A DNA stretch of 64,000 nt, from positions 1,364,001 to 1,428,000 of the forward strand of contig NZ_CP161805.1 of NCBI RefSeq assembly GCF_040801785.1. Reading direction: 5' to 3'. Under the pieces are notes generated by a model, which made no database searches, was not told the origin of the DNA, and saw only the letters and a program-made list of their open reading frames with translations. Source of the DNA: Sulfitobacter sp. LCG007. GTDB taxonomy: Bacteria > Pseudomonadota > Alphaproteobacteria > Rhodobacterales > Rhodobacteraceae. Position numbers and translations under genes: made by a program. Shown piece by piece: positions 21,355-30,720 of the stretch; positions within the stretch are counted from its first letter, which is position 1, and each line of letters opens with the position of its first letter.

Positions 21355-21386
21355 TTTGCAAAGGCGCGGCCGAACCTCTTTGCAAA
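21355..21386. promoter_or_regulatory. Paired perfect TTTGCAAA palindromes
   Basis: Two exact TTTGCAAA octamers at 21355-21362 and 21379-21386 are 24 bases apart from start to start, slightly over two helical turns. They lie about 200 bases upstream of the nucleoside hydrolase start and just beyond the mazG stop, in a 250-base gap with no gene. The octamer is rare by chance in DNA of this composition, so two copies together suggest an operator. The binding protein is not identified. Confidence 0.45.
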
Positions 21387-21401
21387 CGATAGGGCAGGAG
21401 G

Positions 21402-22232
21402 TCAGTCGTCGGTCGACCGACCTTTGCGGTCGGCGCGCTTCACGTCGTCCCACAGCGAATCCATCTCGGCCAGATCGCTGTCTGCGGGCCGCTTGCCGCG
21501 CTCGGCAAGCCTGGCTTCGACCGCTTCGAAACGCCGGGTGAACTTGGCGTTGGCCGCCCGCAGCGCCGCCTCGGGATCAAGCCCGAGATGCCGCCCCAGA
21601 TTGGCCATCACGAAAAGCAGATCGCCGTATTCCTCCTCGATCTCGGCCTGGCTCAGCGTGTCGCGCGCCTCCACCAGTTCAGCGGCTTCCTCGGCGATCT
21701 TGTCGATGACCTCGTCCGTCGAGGGCCAGTCGAAGCCCACCCGCGCGGCCCGCTTTTGCAGCTTGAGCGCCCGGAGCAGCGCCGGCAGGCCGATGGCGAC
21801 TCCGTCGAGCGTGCCGGTCTGTTGCTTGCCCGAGCGTTCGGCGGCCTTCACCTTTTCCCAGTCGCGCGTCTGCTGTTCGGCGGACTTGTCGCGGCTTTCG
21901 TCGCCGAATACATGCGGGTGTCGCGCAACCATCTTGTCCGAGATCGCGCGCACCACGGATTGGAAACTGAAATGCCCGGCCTCCTCGCCCATCCGGGCGT
22001 GATAGACCGCCTGCAACAGCAGGTCGCCCAGTTCGCCCTCGAGGTCGGCCCAGTCCTGGCGTTCTATCGCGTCCGCAACCTCGTAGGCCTCTTCGATCGT
22101 ATAGGGCGCGATGGAAGCAAAATCCTGCTCGATGTCCCAGGGGCATCCCGTCTGCGGATCGCGCAGGCGGCGCATGATCTCGAGCAGCCGCTCTATCCCG
22201 GCGTCAGGGTCGTGAATGAGGTCTTGAGCCAT
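21402..22232 (-). CDS. mazG: Nucleoside triphosphate pyrophosphohydrolase MazG
   Basis: A 276-residue house-cleaning enzyme that hydrolyses (d)NTPs to monophosphates. The first MazG domain starts at RLRDPQTGCPWDIEQ and has the metal motif in YTIEEAYEVADAIE and LEGELGDLLLQ. The second repeats it at EIEEEYGDLLFVMANLGRHLG, with the family segment VGFDWPSTDEVIDKIAEEAAEL before it. Two domains and this length match the usual MazG. It is divergent from the M20 hydrolase gene with 63 bases between starts. Confidence 0.95.
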   Translation of the reverse strand: MAQDLIHDPDAGIERLLEIMRRLRDPQTGCPWDIEQDFASIAPYTIEEAYEVADAIERQDWADLEGELGDLLLQAVYHARMGEEAGHFSFQSVVRAISDKMVARHPHVFGDESRDKSAEQQTRDWEKVKAAERSGKQQTGTLDGVAIGLPALLRALKLQKRAARVGFDWPSTDEVIDKIAEEAAELVEARDTLSQAEIEEEYGDLLFVMANLGRHLGLDPEAALRAANAKFTRRFEAVEARLAERGKRPADSDLAEMDSLWDDVKRADRKGRSTDD

Positions 22233-22295
22233 TGCAGCGGGCCTTGGTTCGGTGTCAGATGCGCCTGCCAATAAACGTCTCAGGAGTTCTGTTCC

Positions 22296-23465
22296 ATGCC
22301 CGTTGTCAACCGGATTGCCGATTTCAGCGGTGACATGACCGCCTGGCGGCGGCACCTGCATACCATTCCGGAGCTGGGGCTCGACTGCCATCAGACCGCC
22401 GCCTTCGTGGCCGAGCGGCTGCGCGAGTTCGGCGTCGACGAGATCCATGAGGGCATCGCGAAGACCGGGGTCGTGGCGATCATCGAAGGCCGGGGCGAGG
22501 GGCCCACCATCGGTCTGCGCGCGGATATGGACGCGCTGCCGATCACCGAGGAAACCGGGGCGGAACACGCCAGCACGCATCCCGGGAGGATGCATGCCTG
22601 CGGCCATGACGGGCATACGACGATGCTGCTGGGGGCGGCCAGATACCTTGCCGAGACGCGTAATTTCGCGGGCCGCGTGGCGCTTTTGTTCCAGCCCGCC
22701 GAAGAGACGGGCGGCGGGGGCGAGGTGATGGTGAAGGAGGGCGTGATGGACCGCTTCGGGATCTCTCAGGTCTATGCCATCCACAATGCTCCGGGCAAGG
22801 ACGCCGGGCATTTCTTCACCCGTCCCGGTCCGATCATGGCGGCCGCGGACCAGTTCACCGTGCGCATCGCCGGCAGGGGCGGGCACGGGGCGCGGCCGCA
22901 TGAATGCGCGGATCCGGTGGTGGCCGCGATCGCCATCGCGCAGGCCTTCCAGACCATCGTGAGCCGCAACAACAAGCCCGGCGACGAGCTGGTGGTTTCG
23001 GTCACGCAGATCCACACCGGGACGACCGACAACGTGATCCCCGAAAGCGCCTACATCAACGGGACGGTGCGCACCTTCGACAAGGCGGTTCAGGCCATGG
23101 TGGTGCGGCGGATGGAGCAGATCGTCGCCGGGCAGGCGGCCAGCTTCGACGTAGAGGGTTCGCTGGAGTTCGAGTTCGGCTATCCGCCGACGGTAAACGA
23201 CAGCGAAAAGGCGGATTTCGCGGGCAAGGTGGCAGCAGAGATCGCGGGGGAGACCTGCGTCGACGGGGCGACCGAGCCGGTGATGGGGGCCGAGGATTTC
23301 TCGTACATGCTGGAGGCGCGGCCGGGCGCCTACCTGATGCTGGGGCAGGGCGAGGGGCCGGGCGTGCATACGCCGCAATACGACTTCAACGACGAGGTCG
23401 CCCCCATCGGGGCCTCGTTCTTCGCGCGGCTGGTCGAGCGGGCGCAGCCGGTGGCAGGGGCCTGA
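22296..23465 (+). CDS. M20 family amidohydrolase (hippurate hydrolase-like)
   Basis: A 389-residue zinc peptidase-family amidohydrolase. The metal ligands appear in HACGHDGHTTMLLGAA, the catalytic Glu pair in FQPAEETGGGG and the distal His in the ITIPES-like TDNVIPESAYINGTVRTF region with VMGAEDFSYM near the end. This pattern is typical of the IAA-amino acid/hippurate/N-acyl amino acid hydrolases. It is the first gene of a three-gene operon, three bases before a ureohydrolase gene that is itself coupled to a second. This suggests N-acyl or guanidino compound catabolism, which is inference. Confidence 0.9.
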   Translation: MPVVNRIADFSGDMTAWRRHLHTIPELGLDCHQTAAFVAERLREFGVDEIHEGIAKTGVVAIIEGRGEGPTIGLRADMDALPITEETGAEHASTHPGRMHACGHDGHTTMLLGAARYLAETRNFAGRVALLFQPAEETGGGGEVMVKEGVMDRFGISQVYAIHNAPGKDAGHFFTRPGPIMAAADQFTVRIAGRGGHGARPHECADPVVAAIAIAQAFQTIVSRNNKPGDELVVSVTQIHTGTTDNVIPESAYINGTVRTFDKAVQAMVVRRMEQIVAGQAASFDVEGSLEFEFGYPPTVNDSEKADFAGKVAAEIAGETCVDGATEPVMGAEDFSYMLEARPGAYLMLGQGEGPGVHTPQYDFNDEVAPIGASFFARLVERAQPVAGA

Positions 23466-23468
23466 ACC

Positions 23469-24440
23469 TTGGCGCTCGAGGATGCAAAGACGCAGGTCGA
23501 CCACGCCTTCACGCGGGATGATCTGAAGGGCCATAGCTTCGAGAACGCCTTCGGCGGCGCGACATCGTTCCTGCGGCGGCGATACAGCAAGGATCTCGCG
23601 GGGGTCGATATCGCCGTGACGGGTGTTCCGTTCGATCAGTCGGTGACGAACCGCACGGGCACCCGGCTTGGCCCGCGCGCGGTGCGCGAGGCCTCTTCTC
23701 TGCAGCCCTACGATCCGCCCTACGGCTGGGGTTTCGATGTGCTGAGCGAACGGGCCATCGTGGATTACGGAGATCTGGCGTTCGACTATGGCCATGTGAG
23801 CCAGTTCCCGGACCGGCTTACCGATCACATCCGCACGATCCTCGCGCAGGATGTGGCGAGCGTGGCGATCGGGGGCGACCACTACATCAGCTTCCCGATC
23901 CTGCGGGCCTATGCCGAGAAATACGGGCCAATGGCGCTGCTCCAGTTTGACGCCCACACGGACACCTGGGTCGATGACGACGTGACCCGGATCGATCACG
24001 GGACGATGTTCTACAAGGCCGTGAATGAAGGTCTGATCGACCCTGCACGCTCGGTGCAGGTGGGGATCCGGACGACGAACCCCGACACATTGGGAATAAC
24101 GGTGATCGACGCGCCCGAAGTGCACGAGACCGGACCGAAGGCGGTGGCGGCAAAGATCCGCGAAGTGCTGGGTGATGCGCCCTGCTATTTGACCTTTGAC
24201 ATCGATGCGCTCGATCCGGCCTTTGCGCCGGGCACCGGGACGCCGGTCTGGGGCGGGCTCAGCTCGGCGCAGGCGGCGGCGATCCTGCGCGGGGTTGCCG
24301 GCATAAACATCATGGGCGGTGACGTGGTCGAGGTGTCGCCCCCCTTCGACACGACAGGCGCGACGGCCATCGCGGGGGCGCATGTGGCGACGGAAATACT
24401 TTCCCTGCTGGGCTGGCGAATGCGGGGAGGGGTCTCGTGA
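23469..24440 (+). CDS. speB: Ureohydrolase, agmatinase-like (first of two)
   Basis: A 323-residue arginase/agmatinase-family enzyme. The dimanganese ligands are in GGDHYISFPIL, FDAHTDTW and TFDIDALDPAFAPGTGTP. It removes urea from a guanidino compound; the sequence pattern favours agmatinase, giving putrescine. The only usable start is the TTG at 23469, three bases after the M20 stop, because no in-frame ATG or GTG fits before the conserved domain. The stop overlaps the start of the second ureohydrolase as GTGA. The substrate is inferred. Confidence 0.85.
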   Translation: MALEDAKTQVDHAFTRDDLKGHSFENAFGGATSFLRRRYSKDLAGVDIAVTGVPFDQSVTNRTGTRLGPRAVREASSLQPYDPPYGWGFDVLSERAIVDYGDLAFDYGHVSQFPDRLTDHIRTILAQDVASVAIGGDHYISFPILRAYAEKYGPMALLQFDAHTDTWVDDDVTRIDHGTMFYKAVNEGLIDPARSVQVGIRTTNPDTLGITVIDAPEVHETGPKAVAAKIREVLGDAPCYLTFDIDALDPAFAPGTGTPVWGGLSSAQAAAILRGVAGINIMGGDVVEVSPPFDTTGATAIAGAHVATEILSLLGWRMRGGVS

Positions 24441-25387
24441 GCGGCAAGAATCAACCGATCAGCGGCAACGATCTGGCGCGGTTTTCCGGCCCCAACACTT
24501 TCATGCGTCTGCCCTCGGCCAACGATCTGAAGGGGCTGGACGTGGCCGTGCTGGGCGTGCCGATGGATATCGGCACCTCATGGCGGTCCGGCACGCGGTT
24601 CGGTCCCAAGCAGATCCGCGCCGAAAGCGCGATGATCCGGCCCTACAACCTCGGCACCGGCGCCGCGCCCTTCGACAGTCTTCAGGTCGCCGATATCGGC
24701 GATCTGGCGATCAACACATTCTCGCTTGCCGAAAGCCTCACGATCATACGGGAAAGCTATGACGGCATCCTGGCGCATGACCTGATTCCGCTGGCCATGG
24801 GGGGCGATCATTCGATCACCCTGCCGATCCTGCGCGCGATCCATGCCCGGTACGGACCTGTCGCCCTGGTGCATGTGGACGCGCACGCCGACGTCAATGA
24901 CGAGATGTTCGGCGAGAAGGAGACCCACGGCACCGTGTTCCGGCGCGCCCATGAAGAGGGGCTCATAATACCCGGCAAGACCTATCAGGTCGGCCTGCGG
25001 GGGTCGGGCTATTCGGCTGAGGATTTCACCGAGGCGCAGGGCTGGGGCTTCCAGCACTTCCCGGCGCAGGAGCTCTGGCATCGTTCTCTGGCCACGCTTG
25101 GCGCCGAGATCCGGCGCGACATCGGCGCCGACGTGCCGGTCTATGTGAGCTACGATATCGACAGCCTCGACCCGGCCTATGCGCCCGGTACGGGAACGCC
25201 CGAGATCGGCGGATTGACCACGCCGCAGGCGCTCGAACTCATCCGGGCGCTGAAGGGCCTCAGGATCGTGGGGTGCGATCTCGTCGAGGTCTCGCCCCCC
25301 TACGATATGTCCGGCAACACGGCGCTGACCGCGGCGAACATCCTGTTCGAGCTGCTGTGCGTCCTGCCGGGCGTGACCTACCGCTGA
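24437..25387 (+). CDS. Ureohydrolase (agmatinase/guanidinobutyrase-like, second of two)
   Basis: A 316-residue paralog of the preceding gene. Metal ligands are in GGDHSITLPIL, VDAHADVNDEMFG and SYDIDSLDPAYAPGTGTP. The segments GTSWRSGTRFGPKQIRAES and YNLGTGAAPFDSL resemble guanidinobutyrase and guanidinopropionase more than the first copy, so the two enzymes probably act on different guanidino substrates. The start is a GTG at 24437 overlapping the previous stop by four bases. No nickel-insertion genes were seen, so a nickel guanidine hydrolase is less likely but not excluded. Confidence 0.85.
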   Translation: MSGKNQPISGNDLARFSGPNTFMRLPSANDLKGLDVAVLGVPMDIGTSWRSGTRFGPKQIRAESAMIRPYNLGTGAAPFDSLQVADIGDLAINTFSLAESLTIIRESYDGILAHDLIPLAMGGDHSITLPILRAIHARYGPVALVHVDAHADVNDEMFGEKETHGTVFRRAHEEGLIIPGKTYQVGLRGSGYSAEDFTEAQGWGFQHFPAQELWHRSLATLGAEIRRDIGADVPVYVSYDIDSLDPAYAPGTGTPEIGGLTTPQALELIRALKGLRIVGCDLVEVSPPYDMSGNTALTAANILFELLCVLPGVTYR

Positions 25388-25444
25388 CGCCCTGGCGCGC
25401 TACCTGCTCCCCTCAGGGGAGATACACTTATGAGGAGCGCGACC

Positions 25445-25852
25445 ATGTTCGGCACCATCATTCTGTCCGTTCTCATTCTCGGGGGCGCGCTGCTGGCATA
25501 CATCCGGCTCGCGCCGAGCGATCCGGACCGCTGGCATGTGCCGGTGGGGTACACCGAGGACGCCGACATGCGCGATGGCGCGGTCCGGGTCATTCCCGCC
25601 GGCGCCGACACCTTTGCGCGGATCGACGCCGCCGCACAGGCTTTGCCGCGCACACAGGTGCTGGCAGGCTCGGTCGCGCAGGGGCGGATCACCTACGTTA
25701 CGCGTTCGGCAGCCGTCGGTTTCCCGGATTACACCACGGTCGAAGAGACGGACGGCAAGGTGAAGCTCTATGCCCGCCAGCGCTTCGGCCGGTCAGATTT
25801 TGGCGTCAACCGGGCGCGACTCGAGCGGCTGCTCGGGGCGCTCAAGGCGTGA
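25445..25852 (+). CDS. DUF1499 family protein
   Basis: A 135-residue protein with one N-terminal hydrophobic helix (FGTIILSVLILGGALLAYIRLAP) and a soluble DUF1499 domain containing VTRSAAVGFPDYTTVEE and the C-terminal [15 protein letters not shown] segment, which is the family hallmark. I chose the ATG at 25445, which has an AGGAG seven bases upstream; an ATG at 25430 is the alternative. The 3' end overlaps the convergent small periplasmic protein gene by 60 bases. Function is unknown. Confidence 0.8.
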   Translation: MFGTIILSVLILGGALLAYIRLAPSDPDRWHVPVGYTEDADMRDGAVRVIPAGADTFARIDAAAQALPRTQVLAGSVAQGRITYVTRSAAVGFPDYTTVEETDGKVKLYARQRFGRSDFGVNRARLERLLGALKA

Positions 25853-26077
25853 GGAGAGGCAGGCGGGTTCGACCTCGCGCCACATCGGGACGTTGAGCGA
25901 CATCTGGCATTGCGCCATGAACATGCGCCCGTCGACCTGCATGCAGATCGTCTCGCCCAGTTCCACGCGGCCGCCGTTGCGGTCGGTGCAATAGCACTCG
26001 ACAGTGCGCCCGCCGGGATAGGTCATATCGGCGAGTGCGGGACCGGCGATTAGGGCGAGAAGAACGGCGGCTCTCAT
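25793..26077 (-). CDS. Small secreted cysteine-containing protein
   Basis: A 94-residue protein with an N-terminal signal peptide ([18 protein letters not shown]) and five cysteines in the mature part, including a CYC pair, suggesting a disulfide-bonded periplasmic protein. I do not recognise the family. It lies between the DUF1499 gene, whose 3' end it overlaps, and prfA, which is divergent from it by 63 bases. The last roughly 25 residues fall in the overlap and may be less conserved. Confidence 0.65.
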   Translation of the reverse strand: MRAAVLLALIAGPALADMTYPGGRTVECYCTDRNGGRVELGETICMQVDGRMFMAQCQMSLNVPMWREVEPACLSSRLERPEQPLESRPVDAKI

Positions 26078-26140
26078 GTCCGCGAGCCTACCACGCGCCC
26101 GGGCCTTGACCAAAACCTTTCGAGGCGTCACAGACCGGCC

Positions 26141-27196
26141 ATGATCCCGGCAGACAGGCTCCAGCAGATTATCCAGCGCTTCCGCTACCTCGAGGCCCTC
26201 ATGGCCGAAGGGCAGAGCGCGTCCGACATCGCGAAGCTTGCCAAGGAATATTCCGACCTGCGCCCTGTGGTCGAGCAGATCGAGGCCTACAACCGGCTTG
26301 TCTCGGACATGGAAGAGGCAAGGGCGATGCTGGAGGATCCGGACATGGCCGAACTGGCCGAGGAAGAGCTCCCGCGTCTCAGGGCGAACCTGCCCAAAGC
26401 CGAGGCGGCGCTGCAACTGGCGCTCTTGCCGAAGGACGAGGCCGACGCCCGGCCCGCGATGCTCGAGATCCGGCCCGGCACCGGGGGCGACGAGGCGGCG
26501 CTTTTCGCGGGCGACCTGCTGCGCATGTACCAGCGCTATGCCGAAGGGCGCGGCTGGCAGTTCGAGGTGATCGAACTGCAGGAGACCGAGCTCGGCGGGG
26601 TGAAGGAAGCGGTCATCCACATCAAGGGCGAGAACGTCTTTGCCCGGCTGAAGTTCGAAAGCGGGGTACACCGTGTCCAGCGCGTGCCATCGACCGAGAG
26701 CGGAGGGCGCATTCATACCTCTGCGGCGACCGTGGCGGTGCTGCCCGAGGCCGAGGACGTGGACATCACGATCGACCAGGGCGATTTGCGCATCGACACG
26801 ATGCGATCGTCCGGGGCAGGCGGGCAGCACGTCAACACCACCGACAGCGCGGTGAGGATTACCCATATCCCGACGGGCATCGTGGTCACGAGCTCGGAGA
26901 AGTCCCAGCACCGCAACCGCGAGAAGGCGATGCAGGTGCTCAAGGCGCGTCTCTACGATCTCGAACGCAGCCGCGCCGACAGCGCGCGATCGGCTGATCG
27001 CGCCGCCCAGGTGGGAACCGGCGATCGTTCCGAGCGTATCCGGACCTACAACTTCCCGCAGGGGCGGATGACGGATCACCGTATCAATCTCACGCTTTAC
27101 CGGCTCGATGGCGTGATGCAGGGTGACCTCGATGAAATCGTCGATGCGCTCACGGCGGATGCACAGGCGCGACAGATGGCGGAGATGGGACAGTGA
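26141..27196 (+). CDS. prfA: Peptide chain release factor 1
   Basis: A 351-residue class I release factor reading UAA and UAG. The catalytic GGQ is at residues 227-229. The stop-codon recognition tripeptide appears as P183-S184-T185 in the RVPSTES segment (PxT type, so RF1 and not RF2). Domain order and length are normal. The stop overlaps the prmC start as GTGA. That fits function: PrmC methylates the glutamine of this GGQ. Confidence 0.97.
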   Translation: MIPADRLQQIIQRFRYLEALMAEGQSASDIAKLAKEYSDLRPVVEQIEAYNRLVSDMEEARAMLEDPDMAELAEEELPRLRANLPKAEAALQLALLPKDEADARPAMLEIRPGTGGDEAALFAGDLLRMYQRYAEGRGWQFEVIELQETELGGVKEAVIHIKGENVFARLKFESGVHRVQRVPSTESGGRIHTSAATVAVLPEAEDVDITIDQGDLRIDTMRSSGAGGQHVNTTDSAVRITHIPTGIVVTSSEKSQHRNREKAMQVLKARLYDLERSRADSARSADRAAQVGTGDRSERIRTYNFPQGRMTDHRINLTLYRLDGVMQGDLDEIVDALTADAQARQMAEMGQ

Positions 27197-28050
27197 GCGA
27201 TTCCGCGCTTCCACCGGTCACGGCGGCCCAGGCCATGGTCGCGGCGACGGCCCGGCTTCGCGCGGCCGGCGTGCCCGATCCCGCCCGCGATGCACGGCTG
27301 CTTCTGGCGCATGCGGCGCGGGTCGACGCTGCCCGGGTGACACTGATCGCACCGGAGGACATCGCGCCCGAGATCGCTGAACGCTATGAGCAGCTCATCG
27401 CGCTGCGGGCGATCCGCGTGCCGGTGTCTCAGCTGATCGGTGAACGTGCATTCTACGGACGCCGTTTCAAGATCTCGCGCGACGTGCTCGATCCGCGTCC
27501 GGAAACCGAAACGCTGATCGAGGCGGCGCTGTCCGAGGATTTCGAGCATGTGCTCGACCTTGGAACGGGTTCGGGTTGCATCCTTGTAACGCTTCTGGCC
27601 GAGCGGCCGGATGCGCGGGGGCAGGGCATCGACATCAGCGAGGCCGCCTGCCTTCAGGCCAGCGCCAACGCGGTGCTGCACGGCGTCGACGGGCGCATCG
27701 AGATCCTTCAGTCCGACTGGTTCGGTGATGTGTCGGACCGGTTCGATCTGATCGTCTCCAATCCGCCCTACCTCGCGGCCCGCGAGATGGAGAGCGTCGC
27801 GCCAGAGCTGCGCGATCACGAGCCGCGCGGGGCTTTGACGGACGGCAAGGACGGGCTTTCGGCCTATCGGATCATCGCGTCGGCGGCCCAGAGCCATCTG
27901 GCTCCGCTGGGCCGGGTGATCGTCGAGATCGGCTGGAAGCAGGGCGCCGAGGTTGCCGCGATCTTCCGGGCCGAGGGCTGGGCGCAGGTGTCGATTCTGC
28001 AGGATCTGGATGGCCGCGACCGCGTGATCTGCGCCTCGAGCCCCTCCTGA
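27193..28050 (+). CDS. prmC: Release factor glutamine methyltransferase
   Basis: A 285-residue SAM-dependent enzyme that methylates the GGQ glutamine of release factors. The SAM-binding motif is DLGTGSGC (about 122-129) and the substrate motif NPPY is at 190-193. The helical N-terminal domain with [12 protein letters not shown] and [11 protein letters not shown] is typical. It starts with GTG and is coupled to prfA. A 222-base gap without an obvious gene follows. Confidence 0.95.
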   Translation: MSDSALPPVTAAQAMVAATARLRAAGVPDPARDARLLLAHAARVDAARVTLIAPEDIAPEIAERYEQLIALRAIRVPVSQLIGERAFYGRRFKISRDVLDPRPETETLIEAALSEDFEHVLDLGTGSGCILVTLLAERPDARGQGIDISEAACLQASANAVLHGVDGRIEILQSDWFGDVSDRFDLIVSNPPYLAAREMESVAPELRDHEPRGALTDGKDGLSAYRIIASAAQSHLAPLGRVIVEIGWKQGAEVAAIFRAEGWAQVSILQDLDGRDRVICASSPS

Positions 28051-28272
28051 AGAGGCCTGAAACACGCAATAATAGCGAAAATTGGGATGATTTCGGGATT
28101 TGCGCTTGCGGGTTGGACGTTCCCGTGCTTATTCAGAGGTGTCGCAGCGGTGGATACCTGAACGGTGGTCCCGCGTGGCATCATGCCCAACATGTTCTCG
28201 TCCGGCACACATAACCGCGCATGCTGCGCACCCGGTCATACGAATATACAGCACGAAGGCTGAGCATTCTTC

Positions 28273-28887
28273 ATGAAATCATCGCGATCCCGGTCCCGCT
28301 CGAAGAGCAGCCGCAACCGCTCGAACAATCCGTCCGGCGGCAACATCATCAATCGCGTGTTCGACAGCAACGGGCCCGAGGGCAAGGTGCGCGGAACACC
28401 CCAGCAGATCATCGAGAAATACACCCAGCTCGCCCGGGACGCGCAGCTTTCGAACGACCGGGTCTCGGCGGAGAACTTCCAGCAGCACGCCGAACATTAC
28501 ACGCGTCTGCTGAGCGAAGCGCAGCGCGAGATCGACAGCCGCCGGGAAGAGCAGGAGCGTCAGAACCGCGAGCGCCAGGCCGAACGCGACCGCGAACGCG
28601 CCGAGCGTCAGGAACGAGAGGCCGCGCAGCCTGCGCCGCAAGGCCAGCCGCATTCGCCGCAGCCGCAGACGGCGTCCGAGTTCTCCGAGCCGGTCGATGC
28701 GGACAGCCCCGAGGACGGCGAGAGCAATCTCGTTGAAACGCCCGAAAGCCAGCCGAAGAAACCCCGCGCTCCGCGCCGCAAGCCGCGCCAGAAACCCGCT
28801 GCGGCGCAGGACAGTGCCAATGGCGGCGGCGATACTTCGGGCGGCGATACTTCGGGCGGCGAGGATTCCCCGAAGGCGGCCGAATAG
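28273..28887 (+). CDS. DUF4167 domain protein
   Basis: A 204-residue protein with a basic Arg/Ser-rich N-terminus and the DUF4167 core (NIINRVFDSNGPEGKVRG followed by IIEKYTQLARDAQLSNDRV and ENFQQHAEHY), a family widespread in alphaproteobacteria. A long charged coiled-coil-like run rich in Arg and Glu (about 80-115) follows. The C-terminus is low complexity with GGDTSGGDTSGGE. The core is predicted to bind nucleic acid, but the function is not known. It is convergent with rsmA, 16 bases apart. Confidence 0.85.
   Translation: MKSSRSRSRSKSSRNRSNNPSGGNIINRVFDSNGPEGKVRGTPQQIIEKYTQLARDAQLSNDRVSAENFQQHAEHYTRLLSEAQREIDSRREEQERQNRERQAERDRERAERQEREAAQPAPQGQPHSPQPQTASEFSEPVDADSPEDGESNLVETPESQPKKPRAPRRKPRQKPAAAQDSANGGGDTSGGDTSGGEDSPKAAE
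28831..28860 (+). repeat. 15-base tandem repeat inside the DUF4167 gene
   Basis: Two exact copies of a 15-base unit (GATACTTCGGGCGGC) at 28831-28845 and 28846-28860 encode the repeated DTSGG in the protein tail. Such in-frame repeats are prone to change in copy number. Confidence 0.8.
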
Positions 28888-28903
28888 GCCGCAAGGCAGA
28901 CCT

Positions 28904-29746
28904 TCAGGTCTTCGCCACGGCCCTCGCAAGCGCGCAGAAGGCTTCAAGCGACACCTGCTCGGCGCGCTCGGTCGGGGCGATCCCGGCGCTGCGCAGACGG
29001 TCCTCGATATCCGGTGCAATTCCCTTGAGGGCCGCGCGCAGCATCTTGCGGCGCTGGTTGAAGGCCGCCGCGACGACCCGCGAGAGCACCGCCGCATCGG
29101 CCTCGAAACGGGGCGCGGGCAGGGCGGTGACATGCACCACGGCGCTCGAGACCTTCGGGGGCGGGGTGAAGGCTTCGGGCGGCAGCGCCATCACGATACG
29201 CGCCTGCGTACGCCACTGGGCAAGTATCGCGAGCCGCCCATAGGCCTTCGAGCCCGGTTGCGCGACGATCCGCTCGGCCACCTCGCGCTGGAACATGAGT
29301 GTCAGGCTCTGCCAAAAGGGCGGCCACGCGGGCGGTGTCAGCCAGCGCACCAGCAGTTCGGTTCCCACGTTATAGGGCAGGTTCGACGCGACCCGGATGG
29401 GTGGCGTCAGATGTTCCAGCGGGTCGATGTGAAGCGCGTCGCCTTCAAGGACTTCAAGACGGCCCGGACAGGCCGCCGCGATTTCAGCCAGCGCGGGCAG
29501 GCAGCGGCGGTCCTTCTCGATGGCAAGTACCCGCCGCGCGCCTTCGGCCAGCAGCCCGCGCGTGAGCCCGCCGGGGCCCGGGCCGATCTCGAGCACGTCG
29601 CAGGCCGTCAGGTCGCCGGCCTGACGCGCGATCTTGGAGGTCAGGTTCAGATCCAGCAGGAAATTCTGGCCCAGCGACTTGCGTGCCGCAAGGTCGTGGT
29701 TCCGGATCACCTCGCGCAGGGGCGGCAGGCCGTCGATGGCGCTCAT
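28904..29746 (-). CDS. rsmA: 16S rRNA dimethyladenosine transferase
   Basis: A 280-residue KsgA/RsmA enzyme that dimethylates two adjacent adenosines near the 3' end of 16S rRNA. It shows [12 protein letters not shown], the SAM motif [10 protein letters not shown], and the catalytic NLPYNV segment, then [13 protein letters not shown] near the C-terminus. It is the last gene of the lptF-G-D-surA-pdxA-rsmA chain, with its ATG overlapping the pdxA stop as ATGA. Confidence 0.96.
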   Translation of the reverse strand: MSAIDGLPPLREVIRNHDLAARKSLGQNFLLDLNLTSKIARQAGDLTACDVLEIGPGPGGLTRGLLAEGARRVLAIEKDRRCLPALAEIAAACPGRLEVLEGDALHIDPLEHLTPPIRVASNLPYNVGTELLVRWLTPPAWPPFWQSLTLMFQREVAERIVAQPGSKAYGRLAILAQWRTQARIVMALPPEAFTPPPKVSSAVVHVTALPAPRFEADAAVLSRVVAAAFNQRRKMLRAALKGIAPDIEDRLRSAGIAPTERAEQVSLEAFCALARAVAKT

Positions 29747-30720
29747 GTCCCGGCTCCCGCAAGACGGGCGGCAAGGCGGATCGCCTCGATCATGCTCGAG
29801 GGGTTCGCGATCCCCTTTCCCGCGATGTCGAAGGCGGTGCCATGGTCGGGAGAGGTGCGGATGAAGGGAAGTCCCAGCGTCACGTTCACGCCGCGTTCGA
29901 AATCCAGCGTCTTGATCGGGATCAGCGCCTGGTCGTGATACATGCAGACCGCCGCGTCATAGGTCCGGCGTGCCGCCGCATGAAACATCGTGTCCGCGGG
30001 CAGCGGCCCGATGAGATCGTGACCTTCCGCGCGCAGCGTGTCCAGCAGTCCGGCGATCCAGTCGGTTTCTTCGGTGCCGATGGCGCCACCTTCGCCCGCG
30101 TGGGGGTTCAGCCCGGCGACGGCGATACGGGGGGCGGGGATGCGGAACTGGTCTGCAAGCGCCCGCGCCGTCGTCTCGATGGTCTCGCGCAGCAGCGCCG
30201 GTGTCAGCGCCGTGGGGACCTGCGACAGCGGAATGTGGATCGTGGCAGGCACGACGCGAAGCTGCTCGGAGGCCAGCATCATGACCGGCCGTGCCACGCC
30301 GCACAGGGCGCCCAGGAACTCCGTGTGTCCGGGAAAGGCGAAGCCCGCGCCGTCGATCAGCGCCTTCTTGTGGATCGGCGCGGTGCAAAGGGCAGAGGCC
30401 GCGCCCGAGCGGACCAGCGCCACGCATTCCTCGATCACGCCGACCACGCCGGGCGCGTTGCGCGGGTCGATCCGTCCCGGAGCGGCGGCACCCCCGAAGC
30501 TGCGTGCCAGAACCGGGAACACACCCGCGCCCAGCCCGGCGGCCTCGTCGATATGGGCCACCGCCTGCCAGGGCGTGCCTGCCGGAAGGTGCCGGGGGTC
30601 TCCCATCCAGACCATCGGCAGATCGGCCCCGAGCGCCTGCCAGGCCTTCACGGCGATTTCGGGTCCGATCCCCGCAGGCTCGCCGCAGCTGATGACGACC
30701 GGCGCTGTTCGCGCGGTCAT
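29743..30720 (-). CDS. pdxA: 4-hydroxythreonine-4-phosphate dehydrogenase
   Basis: A 325-residue NAD- and metal-dependent enzyme of pyridoxal phosphate synthesis. Family segments are [12 protein letters not shown] at the N-terminus, [25 protein letters not shown], and [10 protein letters not shown] with [19 protein letters not shown] at the C-terminus, which carry the metal-binding histidines and aspartate. The start at 30720 overlaps the surA stop (ATGA), and its own stop overlaps rsmA. The open frame extends upstream but the extra residues lie within surA. Confidence 0.95.
   Translation of the reverse strand: MTARTAPVVISCGEPAGIGPEIAVKAWQALGADLPMVWMGDPRHLPAGTPWQAVAHIDEAAGLGAGVFPVLARSFGGAAAPGRIDPRNAPGVVGVIEECVALVRSGAASALCTAPIHKKALIDGAGFAFPGHTEFLGALCGVARPVMMLASEQLRVVPATIHIPLSQVPTALTPALLRETIETTARALADQFRIPAPRIAVAGLNPHAGEGGAIGTEETDWIAGLLDTLRAEGHDLIGPLPADTMFHAAARRTYDAAVCMYHDQALIPIKTLDFERGVNVTLGLPFIRTSPDHGTAFDIAGKGIANPSSMIEAIRLAARLAGAGT

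Noticed and set aside
21402-24383. A 993-codon open frame on the minus strand
   Set aside because: Only its last 276 codons are a real gene (mazG). The upstream part is antisense to the M20 hydrolase and the first ureohydrolase.
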